A DNA stretch of 64,000 nucleotides from Vibrio tapetis subsp. quintayensis (GCF_030409945.1 NZ_JAUFQV010000014.1:89024-153023); one strand, 5' to 3'; positions 47,703-60,068 are shown, counted from the stretch's first letter. A program made the numbers and translations. The notes: a model not told the origin generated them from the sequence alone.

Positions 47703-48404
47703 CTATTTGATGACGTCGTCAATGTCTTGCTCACTGCTTAGATGACGAACATCCCTACCTTTTACAAAGTAGATAATGTATTCACAGATGTTCTGACAGC
47801 GATCACCTACACGTTCTATTGCCCTAGCCGCCCACATCACCTGAAGCACATTTGGGATACAACGCGGGTCTTCCATCATATACGTCATCAGTTGGCGGAT
47901 CACCGCCTCGTATTCGGCATCAAGCTTATCGTCTTGCTTGTAGACCGCCGCAGCTGCATCCACGTCCATACGCGCAAAAGCATCCAATACTTGATGAAGC
48001 ATATTGATGGCTTGTCGGCTTAATGGCTCTAAAGAAACCTGCCATGCTCGGTCTTTAGATAAATCGGACTCGACCGCGACGCGAGCAATACGGGTTGCTA
48101 CGTCACCAATACGCTCTAGGTCGGTAATGGTTTTGATAATTGCCATGATAAGACGGAGATCTTTGGCCGTCGGTTGACGCTTAGCGATGATTCGAGTACA
48201 CGCTTCATCAATAAACACTTCCATGCCGTTTACCTTGTGGTCGTCTTTAATCACCTTGTTGGCTAGGTCTTCGTCTTGTTTGCTGAGCGCTTGCATCGCA
48301 AACGAAAGCTGTTGCTCCACCAGCCCACCCATGGTTAACACATGAGTTCGGATAGTTTCTAGCTCGACATTAAATTGACCAGAGATGTGACGACCAAATT
48401 GCAT
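47703..48404 (-). CDS. phoU: Phosphate signalling protein PhoU
   Basis: PhoU links the Pst transporter to PhoR so that the Pho regulon is off when phosphate is abundant. The 233-residue protein is two three-helix PhoU repeats (residues about 15-105 and 118-210) with the conserved metal-binding motifs E..DL..RIGD in [16 protein letters not shown] near residue 95 and [17 protein letters not shown] near 202. It is the last gene of pstC-pstA-pstB-phoU, 71 bp after pstB. Confidence 0.98.
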   Translation of the reverse strand: MQFGRHISGQFNVELETIRTHVLTMGGLVEQQLSFAMQALSKQDEDLANKVIKDDHKVNGMEVFIDEACTRIIAKRQPTAKDLRLIMAIIKTITDLERIGDVATRIARVAVESDLSKDRAWQVSLEPLSRQAINMLHQVLDAFARMDVDAAAAVYKQDDKLDAEYEAVIRQLMTYMMEDPRCIPNVLQVMWAARAIERVGDRCQNICEYIIYFVKGRDVRHLSSEQDIDDVIK

Positions 48405-48475
48405 GAAAGGTTCCTTGTTTCGAATTAACGCTTTAATTATAGGTAACGATTAGAAGTAAGGGTTATCCCCTACCT

Positions 48476-49294
48476 TTAGCCATATCGACCTGTAATATAA
48501 TCTTCTGTTTGCTTCTTTAATGGTGACGTAAAAATGGAGTCGGTATCACTGTATTCAACCAAACGCCCCAAATGAATAAAAGCAGTATGATCACTCACTC
48601 GAGCCGCTTGTTGCATGTTATGGGTAACAATAACAACGGTGTATTGCGTTTTGAGTTCATTGATCAACTCTTCGATGGTCAGAGTTGAAATAGGGTCCAA
48701 CGCCGATGTTGGTTCATCCAGCAGCAAAACTTCAGGCTCTATGGCAATGGCTCGCGCTATCACCAAACGCTGCTGCTGCCCACCCGATAATCCAAATGCA
48801 TTTTCATGTAAGCGATCTTTTACTTCATCCCATAATGCTGCTGAACGCAGTGCTTGTTCTGCGGCATCGTCTAAATCTCGGCTGTTGGTAATGCCTTGCA
48901 ATCTTAACCCGTAAATCGTGTTTTCATAAATAGACTTGGGGAATGGATTTGGCCTTTGAAATACCATACCAACACGGCGCCTAAGGGTAGGAACATCGAC
49001 TTTAGGATCATAAACATTCTGACCGTGAAGCTTAACATCTCCAGAAATCGTACAGCCTTCAACCAAGTCGTTCATACGATTCATACAACGTAGCAACGTC
49101 GATTTACCACAGCCAGACGGCCCTATAAATGCGGTAACCTGCCCTTTAGGTATCCGCATTGAAATATCAAACAGCGCCTGAGACTCTTGATAATGCAGAT
49201 TCAAACCATTTATCTCAAAGGCGGTTTGCTTCTTCGTTAGATTATGGACATCTAACGGTGCTTCGAAACCTAAAGTAGAATTAATAGAAAACAT
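48476..49294 (-). CDS. pstB: Phosphate ABC transporter ATP-binding protein PstB
   Basis: PstB energises high-affinity phosphate import. The 272-residue ATPase has Walker [10 protein letters not shown] near residue 57, the signature [14 protein letters not shown] and Walker [17 protein letters not shown]. It starts 2 bp after pstA, so they are translationally coupled. The N-terminus is about 15 residues longer than E. coli PstB. Confidence 0.98.
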   Translation of the reverse strand: MFSINSTLGFEAPLDVHNLTKKQTAFEINGLNLHYQESQALFDISMRIPKGQVTAFIGPSGCGKSTLLRCMNRMNDLVEGCTISGDVKLHGQNVYDPKVDVPTLRRRVGMVFQRPNPFPKSIYENTIYGLRLQGITNSRDLDDAAEQALRSAALWDEVKDRLHENAFGLSGGQQQRLVIARAIAIEPEVLLLDEPTSALDPISTLTIEELINELKTQYTVVIVTHNMQQAARVSDHTAFIHLGRLVEYSDTDSIFTSPLKKQTEDYITGRYG

Positions 49295-49296
49295 GC

Positions 49297-50949
49297 TTAA
49301 TCTTGCCCCAATGTACGGTATTTTTCTCGTAAGTTATTACGTATACCAATGGCCGTTAAATTCAACCCCACAATCACCGTTACCAACAAAAATGACGTCG
49401 CATAAACCAATGGTCGTGCAGCTTCTATGTTTGGTGTTTGAAAGCCTACATCATAAATATGAAAGCCCAAATGCATGAATTTTCTATCCAAGTGCACAAA
49501 TGGAAATTGGCTATCAATTGGCAGTGTTGGAGCTAATTTTACCACACCGACCAGCATCAGTGGCGCGACCTCTCCTGCCGCCCTGGCAACCGCCAAGATA
49601 AGCCCCGTCATAATGGCAGGGCTTGCCATTGGAATGACAATTCGTAATAAGGTTTCAAGCTGGGTTGCGCCTAATGCTAGCGATCCTTGACGAACTGAAC
49701 TAGGAATTCGAGTTAACCCTTCTTCTGTTGCCACAATAACTACAGGCAGCGTTAACAAGGCTAAAGTCAATGCTGACCACAACAAACCTGGCGTACCAAA
49801 TGTTGGGGTAGGCAAACTTTCAGAGTAAAACAGCGAATCCAAAGAGCCACCGATGGTGTAAACAAAGAAACCTAAGCCAAACACACCATAAACAATGGAT
49901 GGCACCCCAGCGAGGTTGATCACCGCAATCCGGATCATTCGAGTTAATGCATTGTTCTTAGCGTATTCGTTAAGATAAATCGCCGCAACCACGCCCAACG
50001 GCATAACGACAATCGACATCACTATGACAAGAAAAACGGTACCAAAGATAGCAGGGAAAACGCCGCCTTCCGAATTACCCTCTCGTGGCTCCTCCGATAA
50101 AAACTTGCCCAATTGAATCGCCCAATGCCCTAGCTTTTCAACGGTACTCATTCGATTTGGGTACCACATATCCAGTACTTCACTCATGGGCAGTTCTATC
50201 GTGTCGCCATGCATATCTTTCACCATCAAGACTTCGGCTTTTAATTCCCGACGCAACAGAGACAGGTTGTCTTCAGCCTTTGTGGATAGCGTCGCGATCT
50301 GAGCTGTTTGGCTTTCGTAGGCACTTTGCAGTTCCGGCGTTAATGTGTCGTTAAGCACATGCTTTCGACGCTCCAAGCGAATCGCTTCAACAGAGGCACT
50401 GTAACCTCTCAGTTGGTTTTCACTGATATTTGTAATTTCTTTGCGTATCAACTCAACTCGCTCAATTCCTGCTTTCAGTAGAGGTTGTAATTGATAGTAC
50501 GATAACTTGGTATCAATTCCGTAACCAACTGGCTGGCCAAAGAAATTACCATTATGGGCGCGTTCAATGACCGCCCAATCCGCTGGTTGCGTCGGCTCAG
50601 AGAGCCCATCAGCCAATAAGGAAACGAAATCCGCTTGATTACGCTCACGATTGGCTATTTTGATATTGAGCCGCTCCACTTCACCCGCTTCAATTACGGA
50701 TTGAGAAAGCGAGATATCTCTGGCTAACAGTCGCTCTACAGACACAGTTTCAGACTGGTAAAGTTGACCGATAATGATGCTATTACCTTGCTCATTGCTT
50801 TGCCATTGATGCAATGGCGCAGGCCAAAAATACGCTAAGCCCTTCCAGCCGATTAGCAGCAGAATACCCAGTACCGAAATAAGGCTAACGCTAACCGCCC
50901 CGGATGTCAGCCATATCCAAGGAGCCCCGGACTTAAACCATTTAGTCAC
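49297..50949 (-). CDS. pstA: Phosphate ABC transporter permease PstA, with long periplasmic insertion
   Basis: The 550-residue permease is nearly twice the E. coli PstA (296). After a first membrane helix (about residues 14-36) comes a polar region of about 235 residues predicted as periplasmic and rich in coiled-coil heptads ([23 protein letters not shown]). The permease core follows: [47 protein letters not shown] and [25 protein letters not shown]. It lies 22 bp after pstC. Confidence 0.93.
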   Translation of the reverse strand: MTKWFKSGAPWIWLTSGAVSVSLISVLGILLLIGWKGLAYFWPAPLHQWQSNEQGNSIIIGQLYQSETVSVERLLARDISLSQSVIEAGEVERLNIKIANRERNQADFVSLLADGLSEPTQPADWAVIERAHNGNFFGQPVGYGIDTKLSYYQLQPLLKAGIERVELIRKEITNISENQLRGYSASVEAIRLERRKHVLNDTLTPELQSAYESQTAQIATLSTKAEDNLSLLRRELKAEVLMVKDMHGDTIELPMSEVLDMWYPNRMSTVEKLGHWAIQLGKFLSEEPREGNSEGGVFPAIFGTVFLVIVMSIVVMPLGVVAAIYLNEYAKNNALTRMIRIAVINLAGVPSIVYGVFGLGFFVYTIGGSLDSLFYSESLPTPTFGTPGLLWSALTLALLTLPVVIVATEEGLTRIPSSVRQGSLALGATQLETLLRIVIPMASPAIMTGLILAVARAAGEVAPLMLVGVVKLAPTLPIDSQFPFVHLDRKFMHLGFHIYDVGFQTPNIEAARPLVYATSFLLVTVIVGLNLTAIGIRNNLREKYRTLGQD

Positions 50950-50971
50950 TTACAAACACCCATTTATATGA

Positions 50972-53200
50972 TCAAAGCGCACTGTATTTATCTCTTAGTC
51001 GTTGCCGAACCCATTCCGCCACTGAGTTCACTAAAAATGTGAATACGAACAAAATTAGAGCCGCCAAGAAGAGTAAGCGGTAATGCGTACTTGCCACTTC
51101 TGATTCTGGCATTTCAATGGCTATCGTGGCGGATAAGCTGCGCATACCCTCAAAGATATTCCAGTCCATCACAGGCGTATTCCCCGTGGCCATTAAGACG
51201 ATCATCGTTTCACCAACGGCTCGTCCCAACCCCATCATAATGGCAGAAAAGATGCCAGGACTCGCAGTTAGCAACACCACATAGATTAAGGTTTGCCACT
51301 GTGTCGCACCAAGAGCTAAAGAACCATCAGACAAGTGTTTAGGTACCGAGAAGATGGCGTCTTCTGAAATAGTGAAAATAGTTGGGATCACGGCAAAGCC
51401 CATCGCCAAGCCAACTACTAATGCGTTGCGCTGATCGTAATCAATACCAATGTCAGCAAGAAATACACGCATGTCACCATCAAACCAAGCCAGCTCAATA
51501 GCCGAGCTGTAATGAATCGCCAACCAACTTACGGAGATTAAAACCGGAACTAAAATAATGCCATGCCAACCATTGGGCATTTTACTCAGCCACTGTTCCG
51601 GCAATAAATGCCAAAGCCATGCTGTTAGAATGGTGGATGCTGGCAGTAACACAATCAAAGCCATGACGGCTGGTAAGTGGTTTTCAACAATAGGCGCAAA
51701 CCATAAACCCGCCAAAAATCCGATGATAACGGTCGGCAAGGCTTCCATGATTTCAATGGCTGGTTTTACCACGCGGCGCATAGGAGGCGACATAAAGTAG
51801 GCCGTGTAAATCGCAGCTAGTACCGCAACGGGAACTGCAAATACCATGGCAAAGAATGCCGCCTTAATGGTACCAAACGCGATAGGAACTAAGCTCAACT
51901 TGGCTTCAAAATCATCATTGGCCGACGTTGATTGCCACACAAATTGCGGCTCTGGGTAACCCTCATACCAGACTCGATTCCACAACGAAGAAAATGAAAC
52001 CTCAGGGTGCGAGTTATCAACCTGAAAGCGAGTAATCTTCCCATCATCATAGGACAACAAGACATTCTCATTACTTGAAATGGCCACAATACTGGGTGCA
52101 GACCCTAATATAGACTTAGAAAATGACTGTTCTTTGCTGGTTGTTTGATAATTGGTGATGTTCCCATCTTCAGAAAACGCATAAAACCCCTTACGATAGT
52201 AATCTGAAGTAATCAATTGGCTTGGTTGTTTGAAATCGAAGTCTCGGATATACGTAAGCTGTCTGACTTTATCTTTTAGAACATCAAACCATTGTGAAAC
52301 GACACCGTTTTCATGCTGAATTAAAAGTGATTGCGCCCCTGCCAGCAACGTTATACCAACGGCATTTGAGCTCGGCTCTCCACGAGAAACGTCGACCGCT
52401 TCTCGAATTGAAAACTGCCCGTGTTGATTTCTTGCCACCAGCAATTCTGTCGACGTTAAAATATAGAGAAACTTACCATCTGGTGTCACTTGCATTGAAA
52501 TTACATCTTCAATGGCGTGCGCGAGTGTTTGCTTAATCACTTTAGGTTCATCTTGACCCGGCGTTTTTATCTCAGTATGGATAAATAGCTGTTCTTCTTC
52601 GTTTAAGCCAGCAAACACCGCTCCTCTAGAATAAACAGCAACCGCCAACTGCGTGATGGCTTTTCTATTCGGCTCCAACACAATAGGCTCCGAACCGTAA
52701 TGCCGGATCTTCGCAGACACACTCTTGCCTTGTGAAGAGAAGTCCACTGAGAACTCAGGTTTGAGAGCCATGACCTGACCTAGGGCATCGGCATACGCCA
52801 ACCAACCACTACTTGCAGGCATTTGATAGAAAGAGGTTGGCTGATTAGGTAATTGATATTGAAGCTGAGGAGTGGCAGCAACGCTTTTTGATTCGTTTGC
52901 ACCGCCTACTAAATCCAAGAAGTAAACCTGACCATCTTGAGTGGCCACAAACGCATGCTTACCGTAATTATCGACGCTGATCGCGTAGGGCTCACTTGCT
53001 AAAGCTAGCGGTTGCCCACCACTTTGTTCGATTTTGGCACCGGAAAAAATAGGCAGTACCATCATCACTAAATAGAAAAAGATCAATGCCAGTGCAAACA
53101 AAATTCCAACGCCGCCGATCGTCACGGCATAGCGAGCAAGGCTGTCTTTCAGCTGCCTAGCTCTATCACGTTGTTGTAATGTAAATTCCACCTGGGACAT
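50972..53200 (-). CDS. pstC: Phosphate ABC transporter permease PstC, with propeller-like periplasmic insertion
   Basis: The 742-residue protein is far longer than E. coli PstC (319). The first membrane helix is at about residues 26-52. About 390 residues of beta-rich sequence follow (YGKHAFVATQDGQVYFLD, TPDGKFLYILTSTELLVA, LLSYDDGKITRF), resembling repeated propeller blades. From about residue 440 the permease core resumes, with IEIMEALPTVIIGFLAGLW and ALGATQWQTLIYVVLLTASPG. It heads the pstC-pstA-pstB-phoU operon and diverges from ppk. Confidence 0.92.
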   Translation of the reverse strand: MSQVEFTLQQRDRARQLKDSLARYAVTIGGVGILFALALIFFYLVMMVLPIFSGAKIEQSGGQPLALASEPYAISVDNYGKHAFVATQDGQVYFLDLVGGANESKSVAATPQLQYQLPNQPTSFYQMPASSGWLAYADALGQVMALKPEFSVDFSSQGKSVSAKIRHYGSEPIVLEPNRKAITQLAVAVYSRGAVFAGLNEEEQLFIHTEIKTPGQDEPKVIKQTLAHAIEDVISMQVTPDGKFLYILTSTELLVARNQHGQFSIREAVDVSRGEPSSNAVGITLLAGAQSLLIQHENGVVSQWFDVLKDKVRQLTYIRDFDFKQPSQLITSDYYRKGFYAFSEDGNITNYQTTSKEQSFSKSILGSAPSIVAISSNENVLLSYDDGKITRFQVDNSHPEVSFSSLWNRVWYEGYPEPQFVWQSTSANDDFEAKLSLVPIAFGTIKAAFFAMVFAVPVAVLAAIYTAYFMSPPMRRVVKPAIEIMEALPTVIIGFLAGLWFAPIVENHLPAVMALIVLLPASTILTAWLWHLLPEQWLSKMPNGWHGIILVPVLISVSWLAIHYSSAIELAWFDGDMRVFLADIGIDYDQRNALVVGLAMGFAVIPTIFTISEDAIFSVPKHLSDGSLALGATQWQTLIYVVLLTASPGIFSAIMMGLGRAVGETMIVLMATGNTPVMDWNIFEGMRSLSATIAIEMPESEVASTHYRLLFLAALILFVFTFLVNSVAEWVRQRLRDKYSAL

Positions 53201-53235
53201 CCCACCTAAATCCTATTTTCAGTCGCTGCCATATT

Positions 53236-53253
53236 ATGTCAGTTAGGTGACAC
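53236..53253 (+). promoter_or_regulatory. Candidate Pho box between pstC and ppk
   Basis: ATGTCAGTTAGGTGACAC matches 12 of 18 positions of the Pho box consensus (CTGTCATA, WAW, CTGTCAY), including both TGTCA-like halves. It lies between the divergent pstC and ppk starts. The match is moderate. Confidence 0.35.
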
Positions 53254-53389
53254 AAATATTACAATGATACGCTAAATAACTGAAATTTACTTAATCTTGC
53301 CCTTAATACAAAGAACTGAAATATACTGACAAGGGGGACGCTTTGTTCTCTTCCTGACAGGGCAATTCGTACTCATAAATGGATCTAGT

Positions 53390-55510
53390 ATGAACGCAGA
53401 AAAGCAATTCGCCGATACACTCTTTACTGAAAAAGAGCTCAGTTGGCTATCATTTAACGAACGCGTGTTACAAGAAGCCGCGGATAAAAATGTACCTCTT
53501 ATCGAACGTATTCGTTTTCTCGGTATCTTCTCTAATAACTTGGATGAGTTTTATAAGGTTCGCTTCTCTGATATTAAGCGTCGCATTGTTATCAATCAGG
53601 AACAAGGAACTAAAGATGGTTCAGAGCAACTGCTGGCAAAGATGCAAAGGAAAGCCTTAACACTGAACCACGCGTTTGATGAGCTCTACGGTGAACTACT
53701 ACTGGAGATGGCCCGCAGAGGCATTTTTCTCGTCAGCGAAACGCAGCTCAATGAAAAGCAACAAAAATGGGTTCGTAAGTTCTTTCATCGAGAAGTATTG
53801 CCTCATATTGCGCCTCAATTGATGACCGATGACATCGACGTTCTGCAATTTTTAAAAGACGAATGCGCTTACTTAAGTGTTGAATTGAAAAGCGGCATCA
53901 AAGCAGGAATAGAACAACAAACGCAATATGCTTTGGTCGAGATCCCAACAGAGCATTTACCTCGTTTTATCATCATGCCTGAACAAAAAGGCGAAAAGCG
54001 TAAGACCATAATTTTACTCGATAATATTATCCGCCATTGCTTAGACGATCTTTTCCGAGGGTTCTTTGACTATGAATCGCTGCATTGCTACGCGATGAAA
54101 GTAACCCGAGATGCAGAATATGATTTAAATACTGAAGATGAACACGGCATCCTCGAACAGATGTCTGAGGGCTTGAACCAGCGTTTAACCGCCATGCCCG
54201 TTCGCTTTGTGTATGAGAAAGAGATGCCTCAAGCCATGCTTTCATTCTTAAGCAAAAAACTTCAGCTATCTAATTACGACAGTTTGATACCCGGGGGCCG
54301 TTATCACAATTTTAAAGACTTCATACATTTCCCTAATATCGGTCGAGGATACCTAGAAAACAAACCGCTTACTCCACTGAGAAATGCTGACTTTGATCAC
54401 TTCTCCAATGCATTTGATGCCATTAGTCACAATGATATTTTGCTCCACTACCCTTACCACACATTTGATCACACAACAGAATTTGTGCGCCAATCTTCGT
54501 TTGATCCCAAAGTCGTCGCGATCAAGATCAACGTATATCGTGTCGCCAAAAACTCTAAGCTGCTCAATTCATTAATTGATGCGGTCAACAATGGCAAACA
54601 GGTTACTGTGGTCATCGAACTGCAGGCACGTTTTGATGAAGAAGCCAATATTGAGTGGTCTAGAGTGTTGACCGATGCAGGTATTAAGGTGATTTTCGGA
54701 GCTACAGGGTTAAAAATTCATGCTAAGTTGCTACTAGTCAGCCGGAAAGAAGCCGACAAGATAGTACGTTATGCTCATATTGGAACCGGTAATTTTCATG
54801 AAAAAACAGCGCGTATTTACACAGACTTATCCTTGTTTACCGCCACCCCTGAACTAACGAAAGAAGTGCACGATGTATTTGGCTACATTGAGCATCCTTA
54901 CCGACCAGTTAAATTCCACCATCTCATTGTGTCTCCGAGGAATACTCGCCAGCAGCTATACCGCTTAATCGACAATGAGATCGCCAATGTTAAACAAGGG
55001 AAAAAAGCGGGAATTAGCCTCAAGCTTAATAACTTAGTCGACAAAAAGATCATCACGAAACTCTATGATGCAAGCCGTGCTGGCGTCAGCATACGCATTA
55101 TCGTTAGAGGCATGTGTGCCTTGGTACCAGAAATAACAGGGGTCAGTGAAAACATTCAAGTCATCAGTATTGTCGACCGATTTTTGGAGCACTCTCGAGT
55201 CTTAATCGCAGAAAATGCCGGAAAGCCCCTCGTCTATATTTCATCCGCAGATTGGATGAGCCGAAACCTAGATCATCGAATTGAGGTCGGAACCCCCGTT
55301 CTAGATCCTAGTATCAAACAACAGATCTTAGACATCATAGAGATTCATTTCACTGATACTGTAAAAGCACGCAAAATTGATGCCTCGCTCAGTAATGACT
55401 ATGTTTCTAGAGGGAACAAGAAAAAAATCCGGTCTCAATTGCAGATCTATAGCTACATCAAACAAAAAGAAAAGCTGGCTAAAAGGTCATTCGCACAGGA
55501 AGAGTTATGA
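53390..55510 (+). CDS. ppk: Polyphosphate kinase 1
   Basis: Ppk polymerises the gamma phosphate of ATP into polyphosphate. The 706-residue protein has the N domain ([19 protein letters not shown]), head domain and two phospholipase-D-like C domains. The catalytic His is in [13 protein letters not shown] near residue 441, and the C2 domain has [20 protein letters not shown] near 620. Length is typical for Vibrio and close to the E. coli 688. Its stop overlaps the ppx start (ATGA). Confidence 0.98.
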   Translation: MNAEKQFADTLFTEKELSWLSFNERVLQEAADKNVPLIERIRFLGIFSNNLDEFYKVRFSDIKRRIVINQEQGTKDGSEQLLAKMQRKALTLNHAFDELYGELLLEMARRGIFLVSETQLNEKQQKWVRKFFHREVLPHIAPQLMTDDIDVLQFLKDECAYLSVELKSGIKAGIEQQTQYALVEIPTEHLPRFIIMPEQKGEKRKTIILLDNIIRHCLDDLFRGFFDYESLHCYAMKVTRDAEYDLNTEDEHGILEQMSEGLNQRLTAMPVRFVYEKEMPQAMLSFLSKKLQLSNYDSLIPGGRYHNFKDFIHFPNIGRGYLENKPLTPLRNADFDHFSNAFDAISHNDILLHYPYHTFDHTTEFVRQSSFDPKVVAIKINVYRVAKNSKLLNSLIDAVNNGKQVTVVIELQARFDEEANIEWSRVLTDAGIKVIFGATGLKIHAKLLLVSRKEADKIVRYAHIGTGNFHEKTARIYTDLSLFTATPELTKEVHDVFGYIEHPYRPVKFHHLIVSPRNTRQQLYRLIDNEIANVKQGKKAGISLKLNNLVDKKIITKLYDASRAGVSIRIIVRGMCALVPEITGVSENIQVISIVDRFLEHSRVLIAENAGKPLVYISSADWMSRNLDHRIEVGTPVLDPSIKQQILDIIEIHFTDTVKARKIDASLSNDYVSRGNKKKIRSQLQIYSYIKQKEKLAKRSFAQEEL

Positions 55511-57003
55511 GCAGTCACAGTCGAAATATCGCCGCGATAGATCTCGGTTCTAATAGCTTCCATATGGTTGTGGCCAAAGTGGTTGGCTCAGACTTACAAA
55601 TGGTCAGTCGCCATAAGCAAAGAGTTCGCCTTGCTGCTGGACTTGACCTGCAAAACAATCTTTCAAATGAGTCAATTCAAAGAGGGATCGATTGCCTCAA
55701 AATATTTGCAGAACGGCTGCACGACTTCGAGTTAAATAACGTTCGCATTGTCGCTACCCATACATTGCGTCAGGCTAACAATGCCCACCTATTTATCCAA
55801 CGTGCCGCCAAAATATTACCTTTTCCCATCGAGATCATATCAGGCATAGAAGAGGGTCGACTTATATTTCTCGGGGTTGCTCATACTCAGATTGAATCAA
55901 AAAGTAAGCTGGTCATTGATATTGGTGGAGGAAGTACCGAAATGATCATCGGCCAAGGGTTTGATAGCCGTATTATCAACAGTAAAAGAATAGGCTGCGT
56001 CAGTTTTACTCACCAATTTTTCAATGATGGCTTACTCCAGGAAAATCAATTTTTGAAAGCACACATGGCCGTTGCTCAAAAACTTGAACCGCTCGCCTAT
56101 CAATACAAACAGCTCGGTTGGGAGGCGGCTTTAGGGTCATCGGGCACCATAAAAGCTATTCGTGAAGTCCTAATAGGTTTAGGATTTGATGACGGCCTGA
56201 TTACACAACATCGCTTACAAAGCCTGATTCAACAGCTTTGTGAGTTTAATACGATGGAAAAGATCAACTTAGTGGGGTTAACACAGGAAAGACACCCTGT
56301 ATTTTCTGCTGGGGTCGCGATTTTAAGCGGTATCATGAAAGAACTCGACATCAATCAACTTCACTATTCCGATGGCGCTTTACGTGAGGGCGTCTTGTAT
56401 GAAATGGAGCAACGCTTTGAGCGAAGTGATATTCGCATGCGAACCACAGAAAACCTGGCTACTAAGCACCATGTTGACTTAGTCCATGCCAATAAAGTGA
56501 GGAGGCAAGCTACTGCGTTCTTATCTCAGGTAGCGTTAAAGCTGGGAATAAAAAAAAGCAATGAACTGTTCGCGTTGTTAGAGTGGGCAGCAATGCTGCA
56601 CGAAGTAGGCTTAAGCATCAGCTTTAAGGGATTTCATAAGCATTCTCAATACATACTTCAACACACCAACATGCCCGGCTTTAATCAAGAACAGCAATTA
56701 ATGATCGCGACTCTGACGCGTTTTCAGCGTAAGTCATTAAAATTGCATGACCTTCCTGAATTTAACTTATTTAAAACCCAGCACGTTTTATCCGCCATTC
56801 GAATATTAAGACTGGCCATATTGCTTCACGGCCAACGTAGGGATGCCCCACTACCAGAACTGATTTTATCGGTTGATGAAGAGCAATGGTTGCTTACCAG
56901 TGCAGAAAATAACTGGCTAGATCATAATCGCTTATTGCATGAAGACTTACTCACAGAGCAAGAATATTGGCACAGTGTGGGGTGGGAACTAGCGTTCAGC
57001 TAA
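55507..57003 (+). CDS. ppx: Exopolyphosphatase
   Basis: Ppx releases phosphate from polyphosphate ends and also hydrolyses pppGpp. The 498-residue protein has the ASKHA ATPase-like motifs [30 protein letters not shown] and [10 protein letters not shown], and a C-terminal HD-like helical domain. It overlaps ppk by 4 bp, so synthesis and degradation enzymes are co-translated. Its last 15 bp overlap the convergent PstS-like gene. Confidence 0.97.
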   Translation: MSSHSRNIAAIDLGSNSFHMVVAKVVGSDLQMVSRHKQRVRLAAGLDLQNNLSNESIQRGIDCLKIFAERLHDFELNNVRIVATHTLRQANNAHLFIQRAAKILPFPIEIISGIEEGRLIFLGVAHTQIESKSKLVIDIGGGSTEMIIGQGFDSRIINSKRIGCVSFTHQFFNDGLLQENQFLKAHMAVAQKLEPLAYQYKQLGWEAALGSSGTIKAIREVLIGLGFDDGLITQHRLQSLIQQLCEFNTMEKINLVGLTQERHPVFSAGVAILSGIMKELDINQLHYSDGALREGVLYEMEQRFERSDIRMRTTENLATKHHVDLVHANKVRRQATAFLSQVALKLGIKKSNELFALLEWAAMLHEVGLSISFKGFHKHSQYILQHTNMPGFNQEQQLMIATLTRFQRKSLKLHDLPEFNLFKTQHVLSAIRILRLAILLHGQRRDAPLPELILSVDEEQWLLTSAENNWLDHNRLLHEDLLTEQEYWHSVGWELAFS

Positions 57004-58005
57004 ACCCAGTTTGGCGAGTTCATTATCAACGAGTTGAACAGAAACCGGCACGTAACCCTCTTTTTCGACCAAGTACTGGCCTTGCTTAGAAAATATAAAG
57101 CGAACAAATTGCTCTTCTAGCGGGCTCAGAGGTTGGCCTGGATGCTTATTAATATACACATAGAGGAAACGAGATAACGGATATGAACCGGACAGTACGT
57201 TATCTCGACTCGCTTCTACATAATCAGTGCCTTGTTTAGATATAGGCAACAACTTAGCCCCAGACACTTGATAGCCAATGCCCGAGTAGCCAATTGAATT
57301 GATCGATGAAGCGACTGATTGAACAACCGACGCGGATCCCGGCTGTTCATTTACATTTCGGCGAAAGTCACCACCGCATAGGGCGTTTTGCTTAAAGTAA
57401 CCGTAGGTTCCAGATACCGAGTTTCGACCAAACAATTGCAAACGACGCTTGGCCCATGCTTGATCAATCCCCAACTGTTGCCAGTTTTTTATCGGAACGG
57501 TGGCTCCGCAGCGTAATGTGCTTGAGAAAATACTGTCTATTTGCTCAAAGTCTAACCCTTTTATCGGGTTATCTCGGTGAACAAAAATACCAATAGCATC
57601 GATGGCTACGCGTAAAGCAACAGGTTTGTAACCGTACTTTCGCTCAAATGCTTCCACTTCTTTGGCTCGCATAGGACGACTCATCGGGCCAAACTGCGCA
57701 GTGCCTTCAGCAAGTGCAGGGGCTGCTGTAGAAGAACCTAGAGCTTGAACTTGCACGTTGATGTTCGGATAGATATCTTGAAACTGATCAGCCCACATGG
57801 TCATCATAGAGCCAAGTGTGTCTGATCCTGTCGACGTTAAATTCCCCGAAATACCGGAAACTTTTTTGTAGTCAGTCAGCTTTAATTCTTCTGAAGTACC
57901 ACTTTCAGCCGTAGAAGATGTAGAGATAGCTAAAAGAACCAACACACTGATCACTCTTAAACTAGCCCAAATGGACTCACTGAAAGTCATCTTCTGTCGC
58001 ATCAT
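56989..58005 (-). CDS. PstS-like phosphate-binding periplasmic protein
   Basis: The 338-residue protein has a signal peptide (about residues 1-33) and a PstS-family fold: [51 protein letters not shown] and [15 protein letters not shown], which are the phosphate-binding loops. Two ATGs stand in tandem; the first overlaps the phoR stop (ATGA). It is translationally coupled to phoR and overlaps ppx on the other strand. It may supply PstCAB, whose operon lacks a pstS here, or sense phosphate together with PhoR. Confidence 0.88.
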   Translation of the reverse strand: MMRQKMTFSESIWASLRVISVLVLLAISTSSTAESGTSEELKLTDYKKVSGISGNLTSTGSDTLGSMMTMWADQFQDIYPNINVQVQALGSSTAAPALAEGTAQFGPMSRPMRAKEVEAFERKYGYKPVALRVAIDAIGIFVHRDNPIKGLDFEQIDSIFSSTLRCGATVPIKNWQQLGIDQAWAKRRLQLFGRNSVSGTYGYFKQNALCGGDFRRNVNEQPGSASVVQSVASSINSIGYSGIGYQVSGAKLLPISKQGTDYVEASRDNVLSGSYPLSRFLYVYINKHPGQPLSPLEEQFVRFIFSKQGQYLVEKEGYVPVSVQLVDNELAKLGLAER

Positions 58006-59303
58006 TTAATCACAACCAAACGGCTAGGCAATGTGAACGTAAATCGGCTGCCTTTCCCGACCTCACTGTGTATATCTAAGTGAGAATCATGGTGTGTCAG
58101 TGCATGCTTCACAATAGCAAGCCCTAACCCACTGCCGCCAGTTTCTCTAGAACGAGCCCTATCAACGCGATAAAACCTTTCGGTTAAACGGTGCAAATGC
58201 TGCGGCTCAATCCCCTCTCCTGTGTCAGCCACTTCAAGCTTGGCACCATTAGGGGTATTCTTCCATGTGACTTTAATCTTCGCACCGGCAGGCGTGTATT
58301 TGACAGCGTTATAAACCAGGTTTGAAATCGCACTGCGCAGCTGATCTTCATCACCATAAACGTACAAGTTGGTATCTATGTCAAATTGAAGCTGGTGATC
58401 ATTTTCACCGCTTAACGCGACAGCTTCTTTTTCTAATACATCTAACATCGCGGGTACATGAACAATGTCTTCAAGCTCATGCATTGGCGCCGCTTCAATT
58501 TTCGATAATGTCAGTAGTTGGTTAACCAAGCTATTCATCCGGTTGAGCTGCTCAGTCATGACGCCATGGGCTTTACCCCACATAGGGCCAACTAGCATTT
58601 CAGGGTCTTGCGTCATCTCTAAGTAACCCTGCAATACGGTCATCGGTGTGCGCAATTCATGGGAAACGTTCGCAAAGAAGTTACGACGCATACCCTCTAA
58701 CTGTTTGAGCTGAGTGACATCACGGACAACCATTAAGTGCTCACCTTCAGTATACGGCACGATACGCAGCTCTAGCATACGTTCTACATTAAGTGGAGAG
58801 TGCATTTCTAAAGGTTCTGAAAAGTCTTGTTTCGCTAGGTACTTAATAAAATCAGGCGTGCGAATCAGGTTAGAGATCGGCTGACCAGAGTCGTCAGGCC
58901 ACCGGAAACCCAGTAGGTGTTGAGCCAGTTTATTGCACCAAACAATGTTACCTTCACTACGAAATACCACCACAGCATCAGGTAAGGATTCAGCACCATT
59001 TCGGAAACGACGAATCAAATTAGTCAGCTCTTTGCGCTTTTTACGCTGACGCTGTTGAATTCGGTAAATACCATTAAACAACGGTTCCCACTGGCTGGTT
59101 CCCGCTGGCGGTGTTAAGCGTTTGTCATCCCAAAGCCAAGTGGATAGGCGAACTTGGTTATGCAGTTGCCAAACAAGCTGCAAAGCCGTCGCTATCAGCA
59201 ATAGCCAGGGCATGTAACCAAATATCCAGCCGACTACTACCCAGGGGGCGTAAAAAAAAGCCAGCGACCAGACTAGCTTCTTCCAAGTTAACCTTTCAAC
59301 CAT
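58002..59303 (-). CDS. phoR: Phosphate regulon sensor histidine kinase PhoR
   Basis: PhoR phosphorylates PhoB when phosphate is scarce. The 433-residue protein has hydrophobic segments near residues 10-45, a PAS domain ([21 protein letters not shown]), the HisKA site [22 protein letters not shown] near 213, and an ATPase domain with NAVKYTP and [11 protein letters not shown]. It follows phoB by 24 bp. Confidence 0.98.
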   Translation of the reverse strand: MVERLTWKKLVWSLAFFYAPWVVVGWIFGYMPWLLLIATALQLVWQLHNQVRLSTWLWDDKRLTPPAGTSQWEPLFNGIYRIQQRQRKKRKELTNLIRRFRNGAESLPDAVVVFRSEGNIVWCNKLAQHLLGFRWPDDSGQPISNLIRTPDFIKYLAKQDFSEPLEMHSPLNVERMLELRIVPYTEGEHLMVVRDVTQLKQLEGMRRNFFANVSHELRTPMTVLQGYLEMTQDPEMLVGPMWGKAHGVMTEQLNRMNSLVNQLLTLSKIEAAPMHELEDIVHVPAMLDVLEKEAVALSGENDHQLQFDIDTNLYVYGDEDQLRSAISNLVYNAVKYTPAGAKIKVTWKNTPNGAKLEVADTGEGIEPQHLHRLTERFYRVDRARSRETGGSGLGLAIVKHALTHHDSHLDIHSEVGKGSRFTFTLPSRLVVIK

Positions 59304-59327
59304 CGAATGCTCCGGGAGCCTCCATCG

Positions 59328-60017
59328 TTATGCGCGGGTAGAGAAGCGATAGCCCGCTCCACGTACTGTCTGCACCAATTTATCGTGACCAGCACCTTCC
59401 AATGCCTTACGCAAACGTCGAATATGCACATCTACAGTGCGATCTTCTACATACACATTGGTGCCCCAAACGTTATTCAGTAACTGTTCGCGGCTATAAA
59501 CGCGCTCTTGATGCGTCATAAAGAAATGCAACATTTTGAATTCAGTTGGACCCATATCAAGCGCTTGATCGTTCGCCGTTACTCGGTGGGAAACAGGGTC
59601 AAGCTTTAGGCCTTGTACGTCGATAACATCTTCCAAAGCCGTGGGCGTTACTCGTCGAATTACCGCTTTAAGTCGTGCAACCAACTCTTTTGGTGAAAAC
59701 GGTTTTGTGATGTAGTCATCAGCACCGGCTTCCAAGCCACGTACTTTATCTTCTTCTTCACCACGAGCCGTTAACATCACCACTGGAATATTTCGTGTTA
59801 ACTCTTCACGCTTCAAGTGCTTGATAAAGTTGATGCCTGTACCACCAGGAAGCATCCAATCTAGCAAAATAAGGTCTGGAAATGGTTCACACAGTTTTTC
59901 TACAGCAGTGTCGTAGTCTTCGGCTTCGACTGCTTGGTAACCTTTTTGTTCAAGCACAAAACACAGCATCTCACGAATTGGCGCTTCGTCCTCAACAACC
60001 AGAATCCTTCTAGACAT
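59328..60017 (-). CDS. phoB: Phosphate regulon response regulator PhoB
   Basis: PhoB activates the Pho regulon. The 229-residue protein has the receiver motifs [17 protein letters not shown] with the phosphorylated Asp and the Lys in ITKPFSP, followed by an OmpR-type winged helix ([22 protein letters not shown]). The start at 60015-60017 ([11 protein letters not shown]) matches the family. Eleven further in-frame upstream residues are not conserved. A Pho box lies 52 bp upstream. Confidence 0.98.
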   Translation of the reverse strand: MSRRILVVEDEAPIREMLCFVLEQKGYQAVEAEDYDTAVEKLCEPFPDLILLDWMLPGGTGINFIKHLKREELTRNIPVVMLTARGEEEDKVRGLEAGADDYITKPFSPKELVARLKAVIRRVTPTALEDVIDVQGLKLDPVSHRVTANDQALDMGPTEFKMLHFFMTHQERVYSREQLLNNVWGTNVYVEDRTVDVHIRRLRKALEGAGHDKLVQTVRGAGYRFSTRA

Positions 60018-60068
60018 AATTGAATTACCTTTAGTATTAATCAACGTCATGCATTATCGACAACAATT

